Source: Todiramphus chloris collaris (Eukaryota; Chordata; Aves; Coraciiformes; Alcedinidae). Taken from it: a stretch of DNA of 64,000 bases. Of this stretch, positions 25,011 to 36,720 are shown piece after piece; positions within the stretch are counted from its first letter, which is position 1, and each line of letters opens with the position of its first letter. The notes beneath the pieces were generated by a model. That model was not told the DNA's origin and did no database searches. It worked only from the letters and a program-made list of their open reading frames with translations. The DNA is taken from contig JANVCC010000030.1 in assembly GCA_025345505.1 (NCBI GenBank), forward strand, positions 5,714,544-5,778,543, written 5' to 3'. The position numbers and the translations under genes are program-made.

Positions 25011-25240
25011 CATAGAATCATAGACTAGTTTGGGTTGGAAGGGACCTCTAAAGGTCATCTAGTCCAACCCCCCCTGCAGGGAGCAGGGACATCTGCAACT
25101 AGAGCAGGTTGCTCAGAGCCCTGGCCAACCTGACCTGGAATCGTTCCAGGGATGGGGCAACAACCATCTCTCTGGGCAACTTGGGCCAGGATCTCACCAC
25201 CCTCAGCATCAGAAATTTCTTCCTTCTCTTTAGTCTGAAT
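25011..25240 (-). mobile_element. CR1 LINE, 5'-truncated 3' part
   Basis: The inverted terminus is well preserved with two octamers (catagaatcatagac), followed by tttgggttggaagggacc, tctagtccaacccccc and agagcaggttgctcagag. It ends near the inverted ctttagtctgaat. Preservation suggests one of the younger copies here. It carries no intact frame. Confidence 0.94.
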
Positions 25241-28200
25241 GCTTTGTTCAACAGGCAAGCACCAGGCCTCTTTCAAGTCTTCCCATTACTCTCCTTACAA
25301 GAGGAAGGATGCAGGAATTCTTTTCTTTTTTTTAACATTGTGAGCCTTTTCAAAATATAAGGCACCCAAAGGATGTGGATTTGCTTTTCTGAAACCTTTA
25401 AAGCTTTACAGATTTTAAAACTACTACTAACTTTTCTCTACACCTCTTTTTCAAAGAGAAAAGAGTTATTTGGGTAGGACTTTGCCCATGCATTTTTTTT
25501 TAACATGGTACATCAGACAACATCAAGGTGTTGAATCAGTGTTACCTGAATCAGTGTTGTAGCAGTGTTACCTGCTTTATTAAATAGAGGTGAATTGTTA
25601 CAGCAATGATCAATAGCAAAGCCAGAATTGGATTTTTATCACAATATCAGTTTCACAAGATGAGGGTAAACTGATATCCTGCTCCCTCTTTTTAGAATTC
25701 TGAAATATGATAATAATAATAATAATTGTGGAAGAAATCATTTTCCCTATGTTTCCTAAAGATAACTTAAATATAAAACAAAAAACAAAACAAAAAAAAA
25801 AATCAGAAAACTAGAGAGATCAGAATAGAAAGTGGACTCAAATTTCTTTTAATCCTTCTTTACTCAGTATTACGGCAATTACTGCTCCTATAGAATCAGA
25901 TTCAAATGGGGCTGCTTACGCCAGGTTCTTGGTTTATCAGATCACAATTAAAGGAATCTGATGATTTTCATGAGATTTTAATATGACCAAAATATTTTTT
26001 TAATTAGGTCTGAGCATCTTGCAAATAAAATATTGAGCTACAATCAGATCAAACCAAATTAATATTTGTCAAACACCATTTGGCATTTCCTACCAAACGG
26101 GGACAGTTTTTGCTCCATATGATTTTAGATGCATGTAAGCACTGTCTGCCAAAGGAAAGACTGATGAAAGCTTGTACGTGTGCTGTATTTTGAGCAATCT
26201 CCTCATTCATCTCAATCTGGCAGAGCATTTTAGTTTAAAAAGAGGAGAGTTTGGACAATATAACCTTATTAAAATGAGCTTTCACTGCACTGCAGAAAAC
26301 AAACTCTTGCCTCGGGATAATTGTTGATACTGTTTTCAAGTGTTGATCTTTTTTGAAAAGGAAACAATTCAGGACCAGTACCTGCTTTTAATCACATTCC
26401 CACAGTAAACAGCTTCTTAAGGCAGAAGTGGTTGCATTTACATAATGTGCTCCAGGTGCCCTGGGCTCTTTGTACAATGAACCACCCTGTGAAGACAATG
26501 ATGTGGATCTGATGACCAGCTGTCAAGCACTGACCAGCCAGACTCAACTACGATGCTGGGGGTGGACTGGGTACAGTGGGACCAGGTGCAGAATACCAAT
26601 GTTCAGGGCATTGCCCAACTATTGAATGGAAAATCTCCAGCTGGACTCAACAGTGATTCGTAACAGATGAGGCAAATCCAAGAAACACCTGTTAGCTTTG
26701 GGAAGAAGGAGAGATGTTGGCACCAAAATGCTTCACCAAATGAGTCATCAGAATATAAAGAAAGGAACAGCATTAAAGGAAAAGAATGAATTTTACTTGC
26801 AGATCTGCAAAAGCTACATAAGAATATTTAATGTTTGTCACATTCTTTCTGGTGGGGCAGTGACTCATTTGGATCAGGAACCCTTCATAGTTCAGCTTCA
26901 AGTAAATTACAAAAGGAGCTCTCAAACAAAGAACACATTAAAGATGAGTTTCAAGAAGACAATGCTCTAAAGGAGCGCTCAGCTGTGCGCACTCCCTCAG
27001 ACAGCGTCAGCCTGTGTATAAATATAACTTATAATGAGGTGTTACCGGTATGATTTTGGCAGGTGTAAGTGAGAACGCCCTGGAATTTAAAGGTACCTCT
27101 TCCCGACATAGAAGGGAGCTTCTGCAATGTGGACTACAAAGCTGATGACTGTCCCTGTGCTGGAGAGCAGGTGGGCAGCCCAGGAGTGAGGTCTGCGGAG
27201 GGAATGATCCTCACCATGGCTATTTGAATGTTACAGACCACAGGGGTTAAGTACAAGATGTATGAAAGGAGTTTTCCTTTAGTATGTTTTCTTTATATTG
27301 TCTACAATCATGACATTTCAAGCTCATGAAAGGCTTTTAGGCCCAAGCTCTTAGCGAATCTTACCATTAACAATTTGAACCATAAATAAAAACATTAGTT
27401 AAAAATACACAGTCTTAAAAATCTAAAGTATTTTAAAGCTGTGAGTTAGACATTTGGTTTCATTTCCAGCACAGAACTAATTTGTTACTCAAAATATTTG
27501 CATTGCAAACGCCGACAGCATTCAGATTTTGTGTTATTCAAGGAGTAACCCAAGTTACAGTGTAGACATCTAGCTGAGGGGAAGCTACTGGGCTACCTGA
27601 GATCACATCTGTCATGTTTCAGAGCTTTCAAGAATCACCTAGGATGAACCAGGTCATAAATAAACAGTCTGGGACACGTTTAAGATTGATGCAAAATCAA
27701 TTGAGCATGAATGAGAAGCCTTTTGCAACTCCTAGCAATGCTGAGGTGGAATTCCTGCTTTGATTTAAAATAATGATGGTCAAGCAAAAAAAAAAAAAAA
27801 AAAAAAAATCTTGTCACAGATGTGGGTTAATGAAACCGCCAATGGAAGAGGTCAAAATACCTTTTGGCAGATATCCTGAAAAGGTTAATGAACGAAATAG
27901 AAATGGAAATCCACCTCCAACCTACCATATGTCTGCTACATTTCTGAAACATCTGTGTTTATAGTGAACAAGTCCCTGCATGCACTGGAGACAGAGCTTT
28001 TGAGAACCTAGTTTAGATAACATTATTATTAGCAGAGGGAAAACTAGGCTTAATAATCACGTCATATAGGTCATCTAATTGCCTTGGTCTCTGGAATATT
28101 GTCAGAGGTCCCTGACAAGAAAAGCTAACATGGATTATTTTAGGAACTGTGGACAACTTTCGTCTGTAGAAATTACATTATTACAGGATTTAAAATAGTA

Positions 28201-28757
28201 GCGCCTCAGAAACAGTCAATACACTAAACCACCACATGGGCAAACCAGCATGCACAGTGACCTGGTACCAGTAACACTGCCACCAACCAGTTCCCATCAC
28301 ACCACATCTCATCCAACTTGGAAGGTTAATCGGGCTCTCAAAGATGAATTATATTTATTTTTTTTATGCATTTCTTTAGGAATGCTTTGGTTACAGCTGT
28401 ACGATAGCAACAATCAGTTTGCTCTGATTTAGTTTTTCCTTATTTTAAATCCTCTACTCTTTGGCTTGGTTGGGGTGAAATGAGTAGACAACCGTATGCC
28501 ATTTTCATATCACTTCACATCAGTGCCACCTCTTTCCAAAGGAAATGAAACAGTCACATTTACCTAAGCAGAGTGAACAATTATTGAAGGTTTACTCCCT
28601 CCCTCCCTCAGTCATTTTCTTCCTCCCTGTGTCAGCTTGGGCTTGCCAGTGCCCTTTGCCTGAGGGTTTACACACTTCATCTCCCTGCCACTGGCTTCAG
28701 CAGGAGCCACGGTCTCGCAATCCCTTTATACTTCTCACGCCAGCCAATACAACTGCA
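25241..28757. other. Unique DNA, 3.5 kb
   Basis: No gene or mobile element is recognised. Simple repeats are a TAA/ATA run at 25709-25726, an A-rich patch at about 25777-25802 and A23 at 27786-27808. Small frames such as 26698-26970 (90 codons) show no domain. Confidence 0.55.
27786..27808. repeat. A23 homopolymer
   Basis: Twenty-three A follow ggtcaagc. A 63-codon frame over it is merely a lysine run. Confidence 0.92.
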
Positions 28758-29115
28758 GATGGTTCCATTATCCATATAAATGTCTAATCCTTTTCTGAAC
28801 CCCACTAAGCTCCTGGCTCCGCTGAACTCCTGTGGGAATTAATTCCACAGGTTAATTATGCATTTGTGTAAATACTTATTTTCTTTAATGGTTTTAATTT
28901 TGCTGCCTTTCGGTTTCATTATAAGTCCCCCGGTTCTTGTATTATAAGAAAGGATAAGTGAAAGTGCCAGATTTACTTTCTGTATATGCAATTCATTATT
29001 TGTATATCCCCATCATGTGCCCTCTTTATGTCCCCTCTCTGCACTAAACCGTCCCAGAGTTTTAATTCTTTCTTCATGCAGAAGCCATTCAAGCCATTTG
29101 CCATAATTAAAACAA
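28758..29115 (-). mobile_element. Ancient amniote CR1/L3-type LINE relic
   Basis: Several blocks recall, in order, a LINE family common in turtles and crocodilians: aactcctgtgggaattaatt, ccacaggttaattatgc, ttaattttgctgcctttcgg, ccggttcttgtattataag and tatatccccatcatgtgccc. In that family the equivalent blocks occur in the same order on the strand opposite to the element, which puts this copy on the minus strand. It is about 360 bases long and far more diverged than the other CR1 copies in the window, so it probably predates the radiation of modern birds. I rely on recall of the family, not on a search. Confidence 0.65.
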
Positions 29116-29651
29116 TTAATTTCAAGAAAAATCCAGACTGCTACACAGAGAATTCAGAAAGGAATGAGGAGTAAGTTGAAAGAATGACTAAGCTCCCACC
29201 ATCTACTGGGACTTCTTGCAAGCCTTACACTGCACACATTTCCATATTGAAGCCTGATGCTCTTAGGCTATCTAGCTAATAATATTTAAGTGTTTTAATA
29301 ATCCAGTAAAGTGAAATGAATGTGTTTAATTTATTAAGTTTCTTCAGCAGCACTGCTGGGTTTAAATTCATGATTACGAGAATTTAAATTCATGACAACA
29401 ATGAGCACTTAAGGTTCTTCCTAAACTTATGAGCCTGCTTTTCTTGTGAGCAGTAAGTTGAGAAGAAAAAAACAAGAAGCAAGAGAAAAATTTTCTTTAT
29501 CCACAGTAATATTTGGGACATGGCATTAAAAACATTTACTCTTACTGATACTGAGATAAACGGGTTTTGTAGCTGAACTTACGCTTATTAATATTAAACA
29601 GCATCATTATCTAATTAACATTTCAGCAGAGATGACCGTTCTTAGAAATTG

Positions 29652-29681
29652 GTGTGTGTGTGTATATATATATATATATAT
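29652..29681. repeat. (GT)6(AT)9 microsatellite
   Basis: A compound dinucleotide repeat: about six GT units pass directly into about nine AT units, then tttggctg. Confidence 0.95.
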
Positions 29682-32600
29682 TTGGCTGATGAGAAGATGG
29701 TATGGATGGTGTATCTGTTTTTAGGAGAGACTTAACTAGAAGAAAATTTTTTAGGCCTTGTGGTTTTTTCGGAATGAGTTCCTTACTAGGTTGTAAACGA
29801 CTGAAGTAGGATACAACTTACAGAACAGTCGCTTCATTCTCTTCTTTTCTCAAAATTTAGGAGTAAACTGAAATTTCAGCAAGTGTATTTCACACTGAAT
29901 TTCCCCACTGCACTCATTGATATGTGTATGTTGCAGCTCCGGATTCATCCCAGTCAATTCATTAAAGCTACCACACAACCTGCTTGAGAAGTTGTAGCCA
30001 TGATGGTGCATAGTGACTGTTTAGCTACATTGAGCATTACATTACAAAAGGGAGTTCCTGCAGCATTGTACAGTCTGTATGTCTCAACTGGTACAAACTG
30101 AGGATATCTGTCTGTGGGTGCAATAAATGCTAGGTTTTTATTAAGAAAATCTGTGGTGTTTCAGGGATTTTCCATTAAATTATTGCCCTCCTCAAAAACC
30201 TACTCATATATGATTTTTCCTTTTGATCTTGGAAGAAGCAAAGTTGTGACACAGGACTTGCTTGTATGACTTCTTCAGTTAGAAACACCCCTGGCAGGTC
30301 AACCTTTGGTCCTTTTCCTGCTGCAACCATGTCTCCCTTATACTTTCTGTGTTCTTAAGAACAGGCTTGGATTTCTGAACTTACACTCACATATCTATCT
30401 GTTTTTAAACTGTATGGAATAGTATTTAGTGAGATTAGTGAAAATAAACAGTGGATTACCAGGAGGAGTACCAGAGAGGGGAGAAAATTTACGTCCCTGT
30501 ATACGGCAGGAGGCAGACCACCCAAACCAAAACATGTCTGATTTCCATCTCCCTGAATTCAGTAAGTATAAGGCCTCAAAATAAAACAGAAAACTCTTTG
30601 CAGATCTTCCTTGATAAATACCATCAGTAAAGTCTAAAGTCATGATACAAATTGTTTCACTCTGGTTAATTAGTCTGTCAGCCGGGGGAAATCCCCAGAA
30701 GAAAGCTTTGATACCTTCCTTTCATTGCACTAAAAAGAAAGCAAGATGTTACTCTGTAAGCCATAGCTAAAGGACAAGTAATACATGTTTATCAGGCTCA
30801 GAGCCACCCACCACTGTGCAGTATCCTGATGATTCGTGTTATTAAGCTAAGCTCTTAAACAAAGTTCTGTGGAGGGGTTGGATGTACTCTTCAATTGAAG
30901 TTCATAAGAAGTCCCAAAGATTCTAAACAAAGAACTGTTTCAGCAGAAGGATGCATCTATTTGTCTTACTTTGTAACTTCTTTTTGACAAACAGAAAAGC
31001 CTTTGTTTTACCCTTTAGAGAAACTAGAGTGGATTAATTATCCTTTACATTGGTCTGAAAATAACTAATTACTTGACATGAACCTAAAACAAGGAACACT
31101 TTCTTCTTGTAAGGGCAACAAACCCACACACTAAACAGCCAAGCATCCTTTCAAAATGTTTAACGTATAACAAGAAGTACAACTGTGCTCCATAATTCAC
31201 TCGCTTTACGCCCAGCTGCGCAAGGAGCATTGGCACTAAACCCTTGCTGGAGAGATCCACCTCTTTTGGTGGGCAACAAACACTCCACTCTTCAGGCTGT
31301 TCAAAGAGGGTGTGAAACAGTTAACAATGGCATTGTCTCTTCAAAGTATGTATCACTTTAATGAGCATTCTTTAGAAGACACAACTGTGGTATAGAAAAA
31401 GGAAAAAAAATGAATTAGTCTCCAAAAAAAAAAATCTGCATAATTCATTTGCTATCTATAGCTTCTGTTGCTGAAGTCAACTAAGAAATAAGGAATCTCT
31501 ATTTTACAAAAAAAAAAGATCTGATTTAATTGCATGAAGAAATGATGTGCTCCTTTCCCTTTTCTCTGGCTTTTTCTTTTTTGTAGAACGCAGGATAATT
31601 GAATGAAATGAAACACCATGTCTGCATTTTGTCTCTCCAGGTCAGGCTGCATCCCAGCTGTGAAAGCAGATTCTTCCACCTCACACTGAGCAGGGAACTC
31701 CATCCCCACCAGAAAGACAGCCTGAAGTATTCACTGGGAGGTCAGCACTTCATCTTGCACTTTGCTAAACAGCCAACTTTTCTCTCGTTATGTCTTGATG
31801 ACAATAGTTGTTTAGCTGTCCAGCCTCCCAATTCAAGCTACAATAACCTTCTGGACAAAACATTTAATAACATTGCTCTTGCCAAAAATTTAATTGCATT
31901 CATTGATGCATCAGAAACAAAAGCGTTACCTAATGAATTTTTCCTTAACAGTGGCTTTATCTTTCCTTCTCTGACGATTTCTCAAGGTTATTGTACTACA
32001 GATGCTACCTCCTGCTATAGCAGCACCTGCTTTTTAAGTCACCAATACCTTTATTATTCTTTTTGAGTACTGAAGCTCCTAATCTAGGCAGCAATGAAGC
32101 CCTCCCATTTGGTTTCTGATGGTTTTTGTACAATTATTAACATTTGAGAGGGTTCGTGCACAAAGACACCAGTCCAAGTTTTAGGCTAACTGAAGAGAAG
32201 TAAACAGGCTCTAACCGAACAGCAGAGATCTGCATGAAGACAGGTCTATGCCTCTTGGAAAATTAAACCCAATGAAGTGTAACAGCTCTGATGGCAGCTG
32301 GAGACAGATAAGCAAAGCAGTTGGGCACCTGCCCAAATCTAACAACATCAACATACCTGAAGTTAGAAATGCAGTCGACTACCTTCTTAAAGCCAATCTT
32401 CCTTCCCCCCCCCCAACAAATTCAGTACCAGTGTTAAGTGCTGGCCTAATTGCTCCCATGAATGTAACTCTGAAGCCTTGGTTAAATCAAACGTATCTTT
32501 CTGATATTGTTGCATCCCAGTTGGACACCAAAATGAGATGTGAGGTTCTTTGTAAGCTATGTCACCTGCTTCTCATGACAAATCAGTTTGTCATTACTGA

Positions 32601-33689
32601 TGAAGATAAGAAAACAGATACAAAACTGAAGTTTCTAAGGAATATAGACAGGTTTGGAAAGAAATCAAATAACAGATGATGTACTCCACCATGAAGGTTT
32701 TGAAACCACTGCAACTTATGCGTGGCTATTTGAATCGTGTTCAGTACTTGAGCTGTGAGATTGACTTCAAACTTGCATTTTGTAAGGTCAGACAAGAAGT
32801 AGCTGAGTATCTGACCTTCTCTGAACCCATGAATACTAACGGCACTTGTATGACATTTAAATAGATGAAATACATCTCTGCTGTAAGCAAGAATTTCCCA
32901 TTTATCCAGCAGATGCTGTCATAATTCTGAAGTGTCAAGGTCTGATTGGAATCATTCTCCATCCAATGACAGATGAACAGTTCCCAGTGCAGAGCCCAGT
33001 GCATGGGCACTCTGGGCAGCTCACACTATAAACGCTCTATTTGCCGCGTACTTTAATACAATAAAACCCCCGAGAGGCCAGTCATGTGTAAAACAACGCA
33101 ACAGCCCCAAAACAAACCTTAACATAACCTTGTCATATCTACCTTCAGTGAAAGTGGTATCACACCACTGACCTGGCTTTGGAGAACACCACCATGGAGC
33201 TCTCCAGAGGCAGGACTACAGAATCATTCTTGTAATCACAAAGTTTTATACGGCCAATTCAATAGCTACCTCTTCCCCCCCAAGTCCCACTCTAATACAC
33301 AAATCCATTACTTATATTTAGGTTAAAAAAAAAAAATAAAACCATTCTTAAAGTAGTCCTAGACAGCTTATGTAGCACTGAAAGATCTTCCACCTTTAAG
33401 AACTCTTCTGCAGCACAAGTCTAACCTCTGATTCCCTATGACATCTATTTTTGTTTTGCAGCATAATGCTGGTTTGTTTTTTTAAATATCAGAGTAATTT
33501 CTGGGCTCAGGAAAATGTCATTAAGGATTGTCCTTTCCTCCTTGTCCTTTTACCTCCCTTTCCAACGAGATTAGAATGTGCACAGACAAAGCCCTTGCTG
33601 TTCCTGCCCACAGATCAATATTTACTACAGCAGAAAAGGGAAGGAAAAGAGGAACAGAGGATGAAACAAGGGACTGGAGCACAAGAGGC

Positions 33690-33717
33690 AAAAAAAAAAT
33701 AAAATAAAAAAAAAAAG
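33690..33717. repeat. A-rich (AAAAT) tract
   Basis: Runs of A broken by two single T bases extend to aaaagatcc. A plus-strand 83-codon frame ends in this tract and is rejected as coding. Confidence 0.85.
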
Positions 33718-34014
33718 ATCCATATCTAATAAAAATTCTCCATCCTCATACCTATTATTGTAGGCACTGTTTATTAACAGTAAGTGAACAACAACTACCA
33801 ATATCTCAGTTCTGTTGCCAGAAGAACTTCAGTAAACCAAACATTGCTATTTTCTATTCAGTTCACCTACATGATCTGCCCTCTGCTTTTCTGCAGTTCA
33901 GAGCATGGACTTGCAGGGATCTTGAACATATCAGACATACAGTAGACGTAGTATTTTTATCATTGTTTTTATAATTTCTCTACATTTCTGTACAGTTAGA
34001 TGCCAGCTATAATT

Positions 34015-34052
34015 GGGGGGGGGGGGGGGGGGGGGAAAAAAAAAAAAAAAAA
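34015..34052 (+). repeat. G21A17 homopolymer junction
   Basis: Twenty-one G are followed without interruption by seventeen A, giving a 38-base purine-only strand. The G run alone can form a G-quadruplex, and the whole tract is a candidate triplex former; both are known properties of such tracts, not demonstrated here. Assembly length may be unreliable. Confidence 0.95.
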
Positions 34053-34910
34053 GTACAATGAGAGGGTCAACAATGACTCTTGAGTTCCAAAAATCAATGG
34101 TTTGAGTCAAAGGAAGGAACTGGTCTGTTCTTCCTTGGAAGATGACAGGTTAAATTACCTTCACTGCTTGAGATTCTGAGTTAAGTGGAACCATGCCAAT
34201 GTACTAGAGGTGAAGTATTAGTCCACAAACATCCCTAAATGAATCCCAAAGGCCTCAGATCTGTCACTCACATCATCAAGCAGGAAAGACTACCTTGTGA
34301 ATAAGGATGTGGTCTGTATCTGCTCGGTTTATGGAAGACAAGAATGATCTTAACTACCATTATTTCTACTCCAACAGTTTCAACATAAGTATTTAAATTA
34401 AAGATAAAGTTGTTTTTCTTGTGAACCAACACCCAACTGCCTGTGAGCATGGTTTACACAACTGAATTTTCTTGGAATTGTAGCTGCAATGTCTTCTAAA
34501 CATTCTTGTTATTCCTTCCCAGCACATTTCCTTTGGGTCCTGATGGAACATTAATGGAATTCATCCTGCAAATTTATGACCAACAGATGATTTCCAGCCA
34601 TGAAATCTCATTGCTATTCTGTACAAATGTATCGCTGAAGTCTAGACATGACAACTTTTGTGAACTTGCTGCATTTTATTTATTTTGCTAAACATTTACC
34701 ATGCTACCTGAGTTCCCATATTCTTGCAAACAATTCAATATTTTCATCCTAAAACAGTAAAGCTTAGTTTTTTAAAAGACCCCAAAAGAAGTACATATAT
34801 TTTCAGTCTAAAAGAAAGCTCAACCTATTCACTTCTAGATCATTTTGCTGTTAATAATTTAGTCGTTTTCTATTCATCCTATTTTTTTTCTAGGCCATTT
34901 ACTATTTTCT

Positions 34911-34987
34911 AAAAAAACAACAAAACCAAGCAAACAAAAAACCCAAAACCAACCAAACAAAACAAACAAACAAAAAACCCCAAACAA
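34911..34987. repeat. CAAA/CCAAA low-complexity tract
   Basis: Irregular CAAA, CCAAA and AAACCCC units run for about 75 bases. Similar tracts occur at 8332, 18980, 20985, 57371 and 60541. Confidence 0.9.
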
Positions 34988-36240
34988 TTAACCTTTTAAA
35001 CCTTCCACTCTTTCTTCTGTATTCTAATGGAAATCCCCAAACTCACTATTTATAACCTGCATTGAAATTGTTAGTAGCCTACTTCGCATTTCTCAAACCA
35101 ATTATTCAAATGACTGCCAAACTCCCTTTATCCTCCACTATCATCCTAGAATAAGCCTTGTTGTCAGCATTATCAGCGCCAGTAGTAATTAAATTACTCC
35201 TTCAAAAATTACCCTTGAACCCAGACAAACCAGTACATTAGGAACCACTGTAAGGCAGTTTTTAATATCTTTTTTCTTCCTGTCCATTTCCTCAAGGTAC
35301 TGTTATCAGTGGTTTTGTGCTTTAACAAATTGCAACCATCTGGATATTAGAATATCATGACAAAAGCTTAGCAGGAAAAAATGATAAAATTTTGCCTAAC
35401 ACTGATTCCTGCTAATAATAGACACCTTTCACTTGCTTTAATAATGATTATGACTGTGATTTTTACCCTGTTTCATTCCAAAATGCAGATGTCACCAATG
35501 AGTAGTACCCCTATTAGATGAGGACCAGCACAGATGAACCACTGAAACATTTCACTGGTTCAGTCCTTGTGCTATGGAGTCTTTGTTCATGTCAGGGTCT
35601 AATTTGCTGTTTCTGAGTTTTTTTCCTCACTAAATCCTGCAGTCTCAGATAGATACACACACAATGTGATGCACGTAGAGAAACATGCCATTCCCATAGT
35701 TCTCCTATTTACCTCTTTGTGGTTCCTATTCAGAATCTTACTGTTCAGATTACAGGCCTCCACTTTGGCACCTTCTAAATAAGAGTGCAGGCTCTGTGAT
35801 TTCAGCAATTTTCTGTCCTTTCAGCACCCACAAGTCTGATTTCTGACACTGGCAAGGTGAACTTCTATGTGCTAGCTCAAGCTCATAGGGCAAGGTACCT
35901 CAATTCAGAATGAAGCAAAAATAACTGAAAACGAACCTGAAAGTAGGAAACCATTTATAAGGATGCTGCAAGTATGAAGTGGTAACTCATTTTCTGCATG
36001 AGGTAATTAAAATGTCTAAAATATTTCATTCCTACCCACAGAATCTATTTTTGCTTGGCCTTTCTAGTGCCTACCGTGTCAGCACTGTAATTTAATGCAG
36101 TTTCAAACCTTCTGTGACCTCGGGCTCCAAAACCCTGCACAGCCTGCAGCCTGCACCTGTTTCCTAAAACTCAAAAGTTTCACTAAGCTTACAGCTTCAA
36201 TTGAGGATTTACCTTAATTAACACTTCTTCCATAATTTTG

Positions 36241-36720
36241 CATTTTGGTTGGAAAAGACCTTTAAGATTAAGTCCAACTGTTAACCCAGCACTGCCAGCT
36301 CACCACTAAACCATGACCCTCAGCACCACATCTCCATGGCTTTGAAACCCCTCCAGGGATGGGGACTCCACCCCTGCCCTGGGCAGCCTAGGACAGAACT
36401 TGGCAACCCTTCTGGGGGAAGAAATTTTTCCTAATATTTTTCCTAATATAAATTTTTCCTAATACCCAACCTAAACCTTCCCTGGTGCAACTTGAGGCCA
36501 TTTCCTCTTGTCCCATCACTTGTTCCTTGGGAGCAGAGACTGACCCCCAGCTGGCTCCAACCTCCTTTCAGGGAGTTGTAGAGAGACAGAAGGTCTCCCC
36601 TGAGACTCCCTTTCTTCAGGCTGAACAATCCCAATTCCCTCAGCTCCTCCTCACCAGACTTGTGCTCTAGACCCTTCACTGGCTGCATTGTCTTGCTTTG
36701 GTTATGCTTTTTAATAAAAC
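36241..36720 (-). mobile_element. CR1 LINE, 3' part, sister of the 11.2 kb copy
   Basis: The inverted element starts cattttggttggaaaagacc; the terminal octamer repeats are missing or unrecognisable. It then follows the 11211-11680 copy closely (catgaccctcagcaccac, ttctgggggaagaaatttt, gggagttgtagagagacag). The minus-strand translation gives '[19 protein letters not shown]' and '[15 protein letters not shown]'. As in the 11.2 kb copy, the segment before KGLEH reads '[14 protein letters not shown]', and the CR1 match ends at the same point, near tttttaataaaacaaa. A local triplication of TTTTTCCTAATA (36425-36464) interrupts the frame. The element is dead. Confidence 0.93.
36425..36464. repeat. 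Three copies of a 12-base unit inside CR1
   Basis: TTTTTCCTAATA occurs at 36425-36436, 36437-36448 and 36453-36464. The sister CR1 at 11.2 kb has one copy, so this is a local expansion after insertion. Confidence 0.95.

Larger units (their letters stand above)
29116..36240. other. 7.1 kb interval without recognised transposons
   Basis: This is the longest stretch in the window without a CR1 copy. It contains only simple repeats, given separately, and AT-rich unique DNA. Two plus-strand frames (31599-32066, 155 codons; 32248-32679, 143 codons) stand out by length. The second crosses a C10 run at 32405-32414 (encoding Pro codons), and neither shows a domain, signal peptide or recognisable family. 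A polypyrimidine stretch ending in ttttgtag at about 31584 and another ending in ctccag at about 31640 resemble splice acceptors, but no coherent exon follows. I do not call a gene. Confidence 0.5.

Noticed and set aside
31599..32679. Two successive plus-strand frames of 155 and 143 codons, with splice-acceptor-like tracts upstream
   Set aside because: No recognisable domain; the second depends on a C10 homopolymer that would vary in length, and no matching donor sites or conserved exon structure are visible. Kept only as a note.
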